DNA from: Hydrangea macrophylla | Taxonomy: Eukaryota > Streptophyta > Magnoliopsida > Cornales > Hydrangeaceae | Assembly (NCBI GenBank): GCA_033977485.1 | Contig: CM066998.1 | Coordinates: forward strand, 27,405,501-27,469,500 | Reading direction: 5' to 3' | DNA length: 64,000 nt | Shown here: in pieces, positions 11,752 through 22,263 of the stretch | Layout of the letters: each line of letters begins with the position of its first letter | How positions within the stretch are numbered: position 1 is the first letter of the stretch | Position numbers and translations under genes: made by a program | The notes under the pieces: generated by a model | The model's input: the letters and a program-made list of their open reading frames with translations, nothing else | Database searches by the model: none | What the model was told of the DNA's origin: nothing

Positions 11752-12382
11752 ATGTTAATTCCTGAGATGATTCTTGTAAGTATTCCATGACTTTCTGTTT
11801 TAGAAATCTGTCATCAAATTGTCCCAATAAGCTCAGTTTGTCACAACAGTTTTTAGAACTTAAAGCCTTAAGGCCTTTTCTTCAATGACTTTTGAAAACC
11901 ACTTTGAATGCTAACACCATTTAGAGTGTAAGTATTACCCATTGTTTTAAACCGTCTTCCAAGTATTTTAAATCAACTGTGATGATGTAGTCCCGGTCAT
12001 GAAAGGGCTATTGATTCTATATCTTTAGAAAAATACGGAATGCTGAAGAGGGATGTACTCCATAGAACGTTAATGAGTATGCATGGTAGATGGTTAGGAT
12101 CAATGTGGATTCTCGTGTTTCCAACACCTTTAATTTACTAGTTTAATAAATTGTGTTTCTTTATACTTTAGTCTATTATTTAGTTTAATTTAATTAATTA
12201 GGATTCATTAGAACCTCCACTCCTTTATTGATATTTTCATTTTCTTTAGGTTATAACTTAGTAGACATTCTCCCTATTCCTTCCCTGTGGGATCGACCTG
12301 GACTTATCCAGTATTACTTGCACGATCACCTACACTTGGGTGTTGCACAAGAGCGCACAACTATTTAGTCGTGTCAAGTTTT

Positions 12383-12400
12383 TGGCGCCGTTGTCGGGGA
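12383..12400 (+). other. Primer-binding site of element B (tRNA-Asp type)
   Basis: TGGCGCCGTTGTCGGGGA starts six bases after the 5' LTR. It differs by one base from the Athila-type PBS TGGCGCCGTTGCCGGGGA, complementary to the 3' end of plant tRNA-Asp, which element D has exactly at 41921-41938. Confidence 0.85.
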
Positions 12401-12550
12401 AGGCAACTAGGTTAGGATTTTACTAAGTTATTTCCATTTTTTTTTCTTTTTCTTAAAAAAAAATACAAATAAAAACTATTGGACTTTTTCTCTCACAAGA
12501 TAAACATAAAAATAAATAAAATTTCTATTGTTTAAAAATTTTGAGTGAAA

Positions 12551-14275
12551 ATGTATTATCCATATTATCCTCCACACAACACAAACACCATGAATAGGTA
12601 CACTTTAGGTAATGAAAACTATCCCCCAAGTTGGCAAGCACCCACATATGATGCACACTATCAACCTGAGTGCTACCAACCACCACAATGGGAATATGAT
12701 AGTAGTAGTCCCCCGTATTATCAAACGTATCAAGAACCTCCACATGGAGAGTTCTATCAATCGCAATGGGGATATAACCAAAATAATAATATAGGTTATA
12801 GTAGTAGTTCCCACGATTACCAAACGTACCAAGACTTTCCCTTTGACGAGTCTTGTCCACACACTCAATGGGAAGGGGATTATTATCAACAACAATGGGG
12901 CGAAACTTCATATAGTAATAATGAGGAAAATAACCAAGTTGAGGATAATGGTATGTTAAAATTGCTACTTAGTGAAATGAAAAGGCTAGATAGTGCACTT
13001 GATAAATTAGAAACTAGATATCAACAAGCATATGCTAGCCAACCTTTAGAAGACTATACCAATCCTTCAACACTACAACCTAAATTTCAAGACACTAATA
13101 ATGGAATGGAATTGGAGGATAATGATGGGTGTATAATAATATCTGAACTCCAAAACCAAACCATTGAGCATGAAGTTGTAGAACCATCTTCTCCTCAATA
13201 TGCAACCCCAGATAACAACTCCTTCACTACCTTGATAAAATTGCACAATCTCTTTATCCAAAGCACCTCAATAGATGATATATATAGTGAGGAGAGTTAC
13301 AAGGATGAGAATGAGGATTTAAAAGATAATGACAGTTTATGTGATTGCACACAACTAGGAAAGGAGGAGTCCCCTGTTGACTCTCTCCCTAACTTTGATA
13401 GTGACCCTAGGGAGGACATTATTGAAAAATCTAAATCCTATTTAGATTCATGTGATATTCATGAACCCTTACCTCTTTCGGCCGAAGAGGTGGTGTCACC
13501 AAGTTGCCCATCACCTATCCTCTCTATCAATCAATGCTCTCATCCCGAGTTTGAAAATCATGTGTACCCTAATATTGAACAAATAGAATGTGTTGTGGAA
13601 GAGGATGGTAAGGATTCTAGGACATGTTCTTCACAAAATTTTAACTTTGATAATCCTTTGAGAGAGGACTTAGAAACTTTCGGGCCCACGTTAGATGATC
13701 TTAAATTTCAACAAGAAGCTAGTAATCTGCTAGACTGCTTGACCTTTTTGAGTAATAATGATATTGAGGCCCAAATAGATAGCTTCATCCAAGTCCAGTC
13801 CAAATCAATGTACATAGAACAGAAATCCAATTCCTATGATCATATCTCCATAGATTCTGTTCTAGAACAAGAGGAGGGTAGTGAAACTTTATTAGAACAT
13901 TACCTAGACTCTGCTCCTTTTATTGAACCATGGCCTCCGCCTGTTTTTGATAATAAAAAAATAGAGGCTGTTATAGAAAATACCAACACTAAAGATCTTT
14001 CCTTGAGTATAATTCCTAAAAAGTGTGGTATTCCTCTTGTAACTGTCCCCAATAACTTTGGAAGTCATAGGTTTTGCATCATCTCCTCTGACCTTGAGCC
14101 TGACATTAGTTGGGGTGAGTTGCATTTTTATGAGGATCCCTATGTTCTTCTCACTGTTAAATTATTTTATTGGGAAGATCCTCAAAAATTTCGGTTATTA
14201 CTGTATGATAAAATCTTGATTAACCGAATTTATTTACTGAGTAGTTGTATATATATATTTTTTCGTTGCTACTAA
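12551..14275 (+). CDS. Unknown 574-residue ORF of non-autonomous element B
   Basis: An uninterrupted frame begins at ATG 12551 (MYYPYYPPHN), the first ATG in that frame after the PBS, and ends at 14275. Residues 1-125 are rich in Y, P, Q and W, with irregular repeats around PPQWEYDSSSPPYYQTYQEP. A segment near residues 135-160 (LLLSEMKRLDSALDKLETRY) could be a short coiled coil. The middle is acidic and probably disordered; the last 100 residues are more hydrophobic (SLSIIPKKCGIPLVTVP). I see no zinc knuckle, protease, RT or membrane signal and do not recognise the family. It fills the gag/pol position, so it may be a diverged Gag-like or accessory protein; that is a guess. The open frame in an element with LTRs about 1% apart suggests recent selection or simply youth. 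Confidence 0.7.
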   Translation: MYYPYYPPHNTNTMNRYTLGNENYPPSWQAPTYDAHYQPECYQPPQWEYDSSSPPYYQTYQEPPHGEFYQSQWGYNQNNNIGYSSSSHDYQTYQDFPFDESCPHTQWEGDYYQQQWGETSYSNNEENNQVEDNGMLKLLLSEMKRLDSALDKLETRYQQAYASQPLEDYTNPSTLQPKFQDTNNGMELEDNDGCIIISELQNQTIEHEVVEPSSPQYATPDNNSFTTLIKLHNLFIQSTSIDDIYSEESYKDENEDLKDNDSLCDCTQLGKEESPVDSLPNFDSDPREDIIEKSKSYLDSCDIHEPLPLSAEEVVSPSCPSPILSINQCSHPEFENHVYPNIEQIECVVEEDGKDSRTCSSQNFNFDNPLREDLETFGPTLDDLKFQQEASNLLDCLTFLSNNDIEAQIDSFIQVQSKSMYIEQKSNSYDHISIDSVLEQEEGSETLLEHYLDSAPFIEPWPPPVFDNKKIEAVIENTNTKDLSLSIIPKKCGIPLVTVPNNFGSHRFCIISSDLEPDISWGELHFYEDPYVLLTVKLFYWEDPQKFRLLLYDKILINRIYLLSSCIYIFFRCY

Positions 14276-16225
14276 TGATTTTGCAGGTAACTTGAATAAA
14301 ATGAAATAAAAAAAATGGATATTAACGCCTCGAGGTAACATCCTTCCTTCTCTCGCTTTACTTTACATGTCCATGTGTTTAGTTTAGAACATTGGGGACA
14401 ATGTTTAGTTTTAGTTGGGGGGAGTGAGCCATTGCATGCCTTATATCTTTTTGTGGTGCTTTAATGTCAATATACCTGCTTAGCAACATGACTCAGTAAA
14501 TTAAAATTGTCAAAAAAAATTTAAAATTTTTAACTTTATTTTTAAAGATAAGAAAATGGTTCTTGTATTTCTCTCATAGTAAATGTAGTTAGTTATGATG
14601 CATTTGTGTTATTTTCTGTATGTTATTAGTATGTGATACACTATGATAGTTTGTTTACTATCCTAGTTATAGTATACTTTATGCCTTTTAATCTTCAAAC
14701 AACTTTGAGCACGTTGTGACAACCTTGTACTTAGCTAAAATGAATTAGTAAGCATAGCTTAAGTGTCTTGAGAGACTGTAGTGGAGACTAAGAAACCAAG
14801 TGAGCTTTTGAGCCATTCTTTTGTTTTTGAGGGTTTTTATAAAATTACTCCTACTTTTTGAAAAGCGTTTTAATTCGTTGAAAGTCTCATTTTTTTTCTT
14901 CATTTTGACTGATCACTAGAAGAGAACGTTCAGGATTTACCAAACTTTAGAGCTCTTGAATTTACTGAAATGGATAATCCTATTAACTTCGAAGATGATT
15001 TAGGCCATCTTTTGAACATACATATATAATACAGTCTTGGCTTACTATTATGCTATTCCTTTACTTCACCTTTTGAGCTTATCATAATCTCCTTGTCTTC
15101 ACAATCCTAAAGTCTATACCTAACTCCAAATTAGGAGTTCAAGCCTCAGTTCTTTATTTAGGAGTGATTGGGATGTGTTGCATTGACAAGAAGTATGGTT
15201 GTGTGAATAAGGGAAAGTTGGCAAAGAAAAAAAAAAGAAAAAGAAAAAGCAAGAAAAAAATAATAATAAAAAAAAAATATAAAAAAAATAAATATGCCAA
15301 TGGTTGTTACAAAAGAAAAAAAAATAATATGAAGAAGAGTGTGGGAATGAAAAGAATAAAAAAAAAAGGAGAGAGAGAAAGAGAGATTGGAGATGTGGGG
15401 AAGTTTGAAAATTTGTAGTAGACATTCCAATCACATCCTTTAACCCAATTGAATATTACGAACCTCTTTCTTCTTAATTGAACACCTCTTTTTCAAAGTC
15501 CTGATGATTTTAAGTAAATTAGATTTGAAGTTAAGGTAATAAGAGGGTTCTCCACGGTATCTCGCTCTTCTAGTGAAAAGTATCCTTTCATGAGACTTTG
15601 TGCATTATAAAATTTTCGTTTTTCTATTTAGATATGAGAAGCATTAGATTCCATTTACATTTACTCTTTATAGCTTCCATATCATGAGTGATAATTATTA
15701 CACCCAATTCGGAGTGATTTCATCTTGAGGTGTAATCCCGGTGAGAGTTGAGTCAAAATGAACATCTTGATAGAATCTTAGGTTATGCGAGCTTTGAAAT
15801 TGAAGTTCTGTATTTTGGTTGTCTATTCACACACACACATGAAGATTAATAGGTATGGAATATTCTAATGACTTTGATAGTAGATTAACTGTAATGTGTG
15901 TGTTGCATTGCTATAGCTTACTAGAGAGTTTCATGAGATTGTTGAGCTTAACTATATTGCTAAATGAGATGAAAAATTTCTTGAAAACATTTAAATGAGA
16001 ACCATTACCATAAACATGAATTTTGTGGGTAGATTCATTGCAAACCCTCACGAGACAACACTCGTCCACTAGGGAGAACCTAGGGGTTTAAAGGCTTGTT
16101 GCATACGCTAAATGCAATCGCGATTCCTGCGAAAGTGATTTAGGATTTTTACTTTATTTTGTTTTCAATTTTTAGAGTTAAATAAACATTGCTGTAGTTC
16201 GCTTCATTGCTAGGCACTAGCAACG
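14276..16225 (+). other. Long 3' non-coding region of element B
   Basis: No credible ORF is present; the frames at 15120-15434 come from an A-rich tract (15220-15370). At 14388-14405 AACATTGGGGACAATGTT is an inverted repeat, followed by TTAGTTGGGGGGAGTG, a PPT-like run 1.8 kb from the real one. Blocks near 14775-14825, 15715-15760 and 16022-16126 recur in the same order in the 3' region of D on the other strand. Confidence 0.75.
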
Positions 16226-16241
16226 AGCTAGTTGGGGGGTG
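16226..16241 (+). other. Polypurine tract of element B
   Basis: AGCTAGTTGGGGGGTG directly precedes the 3' LTR at 16242. The equivalent D sequence (minus strand, 36289-36303) reads GTAGGTTTGGGGGTG, which supports a common ancestry of the two 3' ends. Confidence 0.8.
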
Positions 16242-17855
16242 TGATTCAAGGTGAAAAGTGCATGTTCATAGCGTATTACATAGTCTTTTATGCATACTTT
16301 TATCCCAAAATCCCTACATTTAGGTGCATTCTAATAACAATGTTCTTTTTATTGTGTTAATGCTAAAATGTATGTTTTTGCATTGTTTTATAGGTATTAG
16401 GATGTAAATCAATGAAGTGGAGCTAAAGAAAAGTGATTCTGGTGGATAGAACAACATAAGTAGCTGAGAAAACGCCAATTTTGACAATGAAGACTTCAGA
16501 TTTGGAAGATTTGTCCAGAGATATAAAATGTAGATCTTTGAGTTACGGTCGCGTGGCCGCAAACAGGAGGTCAATCCGAGGTCCGAGTGAAACGTTATGC
16601 CCATTCTCCCATCAGTGCGCAGAGTTGTCAAAATCAGAGAGTTCAATCGATTGAGCAGAGTTCAATCGATCGAACCTTCGATCGATCGAACTAAGCTCGA
16701 TCGATCGAACTTTATATTCACCCAAAAGTTGTGTAAACTCTGCGGGAACCCTATATATAAGTCGTTTTGACGCCAGACGAAGGGAGGACGCTCCAGAACG
16801 CGAAAAACAGCAGTTTTAGGGTAGTTTTAGGGTTAGATTAGGTGTAGATTAGGTTAGATTCAAGTTTTCTTCCTCCTTTTCCATTGTTAAACTCAAGATT
16901 GATGTTGATTACAAGTTATATTCATAGTATCTTCAGGTTTTTCTTCTCCCTTTTCTTTATTTGATTGTTTATTGCTTTAGATGTTAATGATTGCTATGTT
17001 TTGTTATTTCTGAACTAGTTTATTTATGTTTTCATAGTTTAGACGTTGGGAATATGTGATGAAACACTGATTTCCAACCTCTGCCATGCAATCTTTAGAA
17101 ACCTTGGGCTCGATCGATCGAAGGTATTTCGATCGATCGAACCAGAGCCATAGTCAAGCGATCGAAGGCATTTCGATCGATTGAAGGATGATGTTGTCCG
17201 ATCGATCGAGAGAGCTTCGATCGTTCGAACATGTTAATTCCTGAGATGATTCTTTTAAGTATTCCATGACTTTCTGTTTTAGAAATCTGTCATCAAATTG
17301 TCCCAATAAGCTCAGTTTGTCACAACAGTTTTTAGAACTTAAAGCCTTAAGGCCTTTTCTTCAATGACTTTTGAAAACCACTTTGAATGCTAACACCATT
17401 TAGAGTGCAAGTATTACCCATTGTTTTAAACCGTCTTCCAAGTATTTTAAATCAACTGTGATGATGTAGTCCAGGTCATGAAAGGGCTATTGATTCTATA
17501 TCTTTAGAAAAATACGGAATGCTGAAGAGGGATGTACTCCATAGAACGTTAATGAGTATGCATGGTAGATGGTTAGGATCAATGTGGATTCTCGTGTTTC
17601 CAACACCTTTAATTTACTAGTTTAATTAATTGTGTTTCTTTATACTTTAGTCTATTATTTAGTTTAATTTAATTAATTAGGATTCATTAGAACCTCCACT
17701 CCTTTATTGATATTTTCATTTTCTTTAGGTTATAACTTAGTAGACATTCTCCCTATTCCTTCCCTGTGGGATCGACCTGGACTTATCCAGTATTACTTGC
17801 ACGATCACCTACACTTGGGTGTTGCACAAGAGCGCACAACTATTTAGTCGTGTCA
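16242..17855 (+). repeat. 3' LTR of element B
   Basis: Same length (1,614 bp) as the 5' LTR, with about 14 substitutions by eye. The TATA box is at 16752-16761, and palindrome clusters are at 16641-16709 and 17108-17230. The downstream duplication AGGTT follows immediately. Confidence 0.96.
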
Positions 17856-17860
17856 AGGTT

Positions 17861-18202
17861 ACACATCTTTTATCAAGTAAGCATCGTCATCATCTCAAGT
17901 AATCCCTTTCGGGCATACAAAACTCCCTAGCACATAAATCCTAATCAAGAATTGATTTCCTAAGATCGAAAGGTTCTATGGAAGCTACCATGCAAAGGCC
18001 AGGTTTTGGTCAAATAAGGGACCCTTGACACACACCATGATGACTTGACCGACCGGGTTGCCCCGAGCCTCCAAGGTCATGGTTCCATGCAATCGACTGG
18101 CGAAACATGCAAGTGCAATGCAACGGGCACACAAAAATTAATTGATTCGATTAAAAGGATGCTTTCAAGTCTAATCCTCGAGTGAACCCAAAATCAGATA
18201 TT
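17861..18202 (-). other. Leader of element A, PBS-proximal part
   Basis: The other half of the A leader, between the B insertion and the PBS. I see no ORF or repeat in it. It joins 10757 once B and one AGGTT copy are removed. Confidence 0.7.
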
Positions 18203-18252
18203 CTGGTCTGCGAAACCAGAGATTCGGGGTTCGATCCCCAGCAGAGTCGCCA
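18203..18252 (-). other. PBS of element A within a 50-nt tRNA-Arg-like 3' half
   Basis: The last 18 bases before the LTR, plus-strand TCCCCAGCAGAGTCGCCA, are tRNA-like with a CCA end, so the minus strand is the PBS. The tRNA likeness continues 32 bases further. Plus 18203-18219 is an anticodon arm (stem CTGGT/ACCAG, 7-base loop CTGCGAA). 18226-18238 holds a T-arm-like GGGGTTCGATCCC and 18241-18252 the acceptor strand with CCA. From memory, the plant tRNA-Arg (anticodon ACG) 3' half matches at about 45 of 50 positions. A tRNA-Arg primer is known for Ogre elements. There is no 5' half and CCA is encoded, so this is not a tRNA gene. Confidence 0.8.
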
Positions 18253-18255
18253 GAT

Positions 18256-21200
18256 TGTGGATACCGGCATTTGGGCCCACTTTTGTTTTTAAAACATTTT
18301 TTAAATTTCAAATTAAAAAACAAATGAGTCGCCACTTAATTTTTGAAAGGAAAATTAAGAAACCATTTTAAAGCAAACTGATCTTTTGCAAAACCAAAGA
18401 TAAACTGGGTCCGGAGATTATGGAATGAAAGGGGAAGGAGCCCGGCGGACTAAAACACCCCCTTTCATCCTATCTCACGATATGCCTCTACTCAACATCC
18501 TCTTTAATCAAGTTATTAATCTAAGCATGCCCTCAATTAATACATATATAGGTATACATAACACAAGCATGTTGGAAATGGTGTAAAATTGCTAACGGTA
18601 AAATATCATTCATAAGTCACATAATTCAACTAGCAAACATCATGATGTGCAAGTAAGGAACTAGAGAACTCACCCGGGATCCAGCCTGGAAATGGAAACG
18701 TGCAATGCATACACAAAATACAAAGCCTAAGAAAAGGTCTCTAATTCACAAATTCACATAAGGCAAAACCTAAGCTAAGGTGTCGCACATGGAGTCAAAA
18801 ATCAATTAAAATCAATGAAGTAAATAAACCAGAGAAGAGATGAGAAATTGTACCTCAAATGCGCTACAAAACAAATATTAGTCCACATGCTTCATATAAT
18901 AATATGATATCAAAAAAATCAATCCCAATTCTCTAGCTTAGATCTATTAAGCATGAAATCCAACTTTATTCAATAGCTAGTTCTAATCATAAACATTGAT
19001 GTACATGAATGAATGAATGTGAATAAGAATAAAACATGGATTTATTCACTAATTTGGATCACTTAGCCTCTGGATTTAAGCTAAATTATCATTATTCAAA
19101 ACATGATTTGGGTCCCAAGACATTAGGGAACCATTTGAGTTGAAATAAATAAGATTAGACAAAAACAGTAGCAGTTTTTTATGAATTACAGATAGCAGAC
19201 CAGATCTTAAACAATAGAAATAAATTACTTCCAACGGTTGGATCTTAATTCTTTTTGGATATGTTATGCCTCTGTGAGTCTAGTTTCTAATCCAAAAAGA
19301 AAATCGAGGTTTCAACGGTTAGATATCCGGGAATACGGAAAATACTAGACCTCACTCAGGATTTTACAACTCTCTGTCCAGAGATCTTGTATGATTTTTT
19401 AAAAATAGCAAACAAATCTGAATTGCTTCATTCTTTTTAGGGAACCTTCCTAACAATTTAAGATTCTTAGAAAAAATTATTAAATGTCATGAAAACTTGG
19501 TTAGGGTTCTGATCTATCAATTTTAAAACCGGTTTGCTGTTCTGAAATTTTGGACAGAGAATTGCTTATTTGGAAATCATAAGACCAAACCATCCTAAGT
19601 ATGGAATCTTATCAAAACAACAATCACAGCGGTACTCATATGAGTTATGAACACCCTCCAATTGGTCTCATCCCATTCCAATGGACCATGATTTTGTGAA
19701 AAATCTTTGATCACAGAGGGTTTAAGGATTCAATGCACCAATATTGAATTGATGTTCATATTTTAAAACCAACTTGATCCATGATCCTACAAAGGACTAG
19801 AATCAAGCATGGTTGTGATTATTGGGGTAAATTAATGACATAGGAAGATGTTCATAGATTTAACCTTGATGGATTCTTATCATAGATCTCATAGTTGGAG
19901 ATCTATCAAGAAAATCCTAAGGTCTTACTTATTTTAAACATAGATTATGAAAGTCTACATCCAATTCTTCTCTCGAATATGTGATCCTTGAAGAATATAG
20001 AGTCAACTTATTCCCCTCTCAAATTAATGGTCATTGGAGGCTAAATAAGACACAAATCCACTCAAACCTCTATGGAATATAATAAGAATTCCATAAGATT
20101 CTTAGTAAAGAGATCCTAGTCATGAGTTGATACTAGTATTTTACCAATTATGTGTAGATGTGACCATGATCAACCTTAAACTCCACATGAATCACAAGGT
20201 TATAGGAGAGTAAGGAATCAAGTTCAAAGAGTTTCAATGAGATATGGAAGATCTCATGAACCTTATGAATGAAATGGAAATAAAGGAAATCAAAGTTTTA
20301 TTTAGGAACACAAATTCTTCAAAACTAATTTATCTCAAAGCCAAGGCATTAATTAGATCCAAATTAATGAGATGTCATGAAATTCAATCACAAGTTCTTG
20401 GTGGTGTGTGATGAAATGGGGTAAGAAGAGAGGTTTTGAAAATGTGAAAAGTTCCTAGATCTAAGAACTTGTGATTAAATTATCCTCACTCTACCAAGGA
20501 TTAAGAGGTTACCTCTATGACCTCAAAGAATTCTTCAATTTCTTGTGAAGCTCTTCCAAGATCTTCAAATTCTTCTCAATGTTCTTCAAATTCTTCAAGA
20601 AATTCTTTTCTTCATCTCAATTCTCTATATGATTCTTATCTCTCTCTCCCTCTAAACTCAAGTATATCTCTTGTATATGTATGTATATTGATTCAAAAGT
20701 TCAAACCCCCCTTAATGAAGATGAAGGTTTGTTTATATAGACCATCATCTCAAGGATAAATGGGTAAATTCGGGTGGAAATCCATGTGCAAAGTTTTCTT
20801 CTAGAACATGTGAGAAAAGCAGTCTGTTACAGCCGGCGGCACTCGACGGGTGCCGGCGGCATTCAGTGAGTGCCGGGCGGCATTCACTGAATGCCGGGCG
20901 ACAACTCGTGAGTGCCGGCGCGGCACTCAGTGAGTGCCGCCGGGTTTTTCGGGTGCCGGGGCTAACTGAATTTGCTCCTTTTTTAAATTTTCGAAAGAAA
21001 AATTAATCTAAACTTAATTTTTGTGAGTTATCTTTATATATTCATGTATATTTGTGCTAAAATGCACCCATGTGGGTGGTATGCACCCATGTGCATGGTA
21101 TATTCTTCAATATACTATGCTTTTCTTATTATTACTATTATTATTTTTTCAAGAGACAATTTTTCTTTATTTAAAACTCCTTTTCATCATTTTCATTTTA

Positions 21201-21483
21201 TACTTTCTTTCAAAACCTTTTTATATGTATATTGAGCCAGACTGATTTCCTCATGTGTCCTTCAATGTTCGGGTTTCTCCCGAATACCAAAACCCTCTCT
21301 CTTTTTTATTATTATTTTTTTTTATTATATATTTTTTTAATTTTGCAATTTTAACTTGAAGAACATCTTGAAGATTTTGAATTTCTTGGAAAATCTTCGA
21401 ACGTCACAGTCATCGTCATCATCGGTCTTTGAGAGGTAACCAATCCCTGGATTTGACGTTTGGTCAAAATTGGGGTGTCTACA
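18256..21483 (-). repeat. 5' LTR of element A (complete, 3,228 bp)
   Basis: Complete LTR with plus-strand ends TGTGGATACC...GGTGTCTACA. It lies three bases from the PBS. The TATA box (minus) is at 20732-20739. The flank just outside (21484-21488, AGGAC) should be the target duplication; its partner is left of the window. The element landed inside the RT of Athila element C. Confidence 0.95.
20732..20961 (-). promoter_or_regulatory. U3 promoter of A 5' LTR: TATA box and GGCACTCA/TGAGTGCC cluster
   Basis: The minus-strand TATATAAA box is at 20732-20739. The GC-rich cluster at 20834-20961 includes the perfect palindrome GGCACTCAGTGAGTGCC and variants such as GGCATTCACTGAATGCC. This copy would drive transcription toward lower coordinates. 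Confidence 0.65.
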
Positions 21484-22232
21484 AGGACCAAATTCTTCTC
21501 CTCACATTTCTGTAAAACTTGTTGGAGATTTCCCAAACACTCATCAAAACTACTCCCAAATAAGGAGAAATCATCCATAAAAACTTCCATGATCTTTTCG
21601 ACCATATTGCTGAAAATGCTCAACATACACCTCTGGAACGTAGCGGGTGCATTGCATAAGCCAAATAGCATCCGGTAATATGCGAATATTCCAAATGGAC
21701 AGGTGAAAGTGGTTTTTTCTTGATCACCAGGATCAATTTTGATTTGGTTATAACCACTATAATCGTCCAGGAAGCAGTAGTATTGGTGACCTGCCACTCT
21801 CTCGAGCATTTGATCCATGAAGGTAGTGGAAAGTGGTCCTTTCGTGTCACCGCATTCAATCTTCTATAATCAATGCACAAGCACCAACTTGTGGTCACGC
21901 GTGTTGGTACCAGTTCACCTTCCTTATTTTTCACCACTGTAATGCTCACTTTCTTTGGCACTACCTGAGTCAGACTCACCCAGGGACTATCCGAGATTGG
22001 ATAAATTACCCCAACATCAAGTAGCTTTAGAACTTCTTTCTTGACTACTTCTTGCATGTTTGGGTTTTAGACGCCGTTGCATTTGACGACATGGTTTGGT
22101 GTCTTCTTCTATGTAAATCCTGTGGGTGCATATGGATGGACCTTTTCTTCTCGAATCAGCGACAGTCCATCCCAACGCACTCCTATGTTGCTTGAGCAAC
22201 TTTATCAGTTTACCTTCCTGTTCTTGATTCAA
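21484..22232 (-). pseudogene. Reverse transcriptase of Athila element C, cut by element A
   Basis: Minus-strand frames carry Ty3/gypsy RT in order: LIKLLKQHRSALGWTV, then VLKLLDVGVIYPISDSPW, CIDYRRLNAVTRKDHFPLP, CFLDDYSGYNQIKIDPGDQE, then FGLCNAPATFQRCM and the active-site region VFMDDFSLFG. The wording fits the Athila lineage. RT copies element RNA into DNA in the particle. Several frameshifts separate the pieces. The frame is cut at 21484 by the A LTR, so the rest of RT, RNase H and integrase should lie left of position 1. It is inactive as it stands. Confidence 0.88.
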
Positions 22233-22263
22233 AACAAATTAAATTATCACAGGAAAAGGTCTT

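Larger units (their letters stand above)
10763..12376 (+). repeat. 5' LTR of element B
   Basis: This LTR has TG...CA ends, a TATA box at 11273-11282 and two clusters of ATCGAT-type palindromes. A 108-residue minus-strand ORF (10841-11167) recurs in the other LTR with one residue changed. I treat it as non-coding because it crosses the promoter region and matches nothing I know. Confidence 0.96.
10758..17860 (+). mobile_element. Young non-autonomous LTR retrotransposon B with AGGTT target duplication
   Basis: Two 1,614-bp direct repeats (10763-12376 and 16242-17855) start TGATTCAAGG and end GTCGTGTCA. They are flanked by perfect 5-bp duplications AGGTT at 10758-10762 and 17856-17860. A PBS at 12383 and a G-rich PPT before 16242 fix plus orientation. 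The 3.9-kb interior has one long ORF and no recognisable Gag, protease, RT or integrase, so mobilisation would need proteins from another element. I count about 14 substitutions between the LTRs (about 0.9%), which implies a recent insertion. It lies in the leader of element A. Its 3' non-coding region resembles that of D, an Athila-type element. Confidence 0.97.

Noticed and set aside
18203..18252. A tRNA-Arg gene
   Set aside because: Only the 3' half is present, CCA is encoded, and it abuts an LTR at the exact PBS position.
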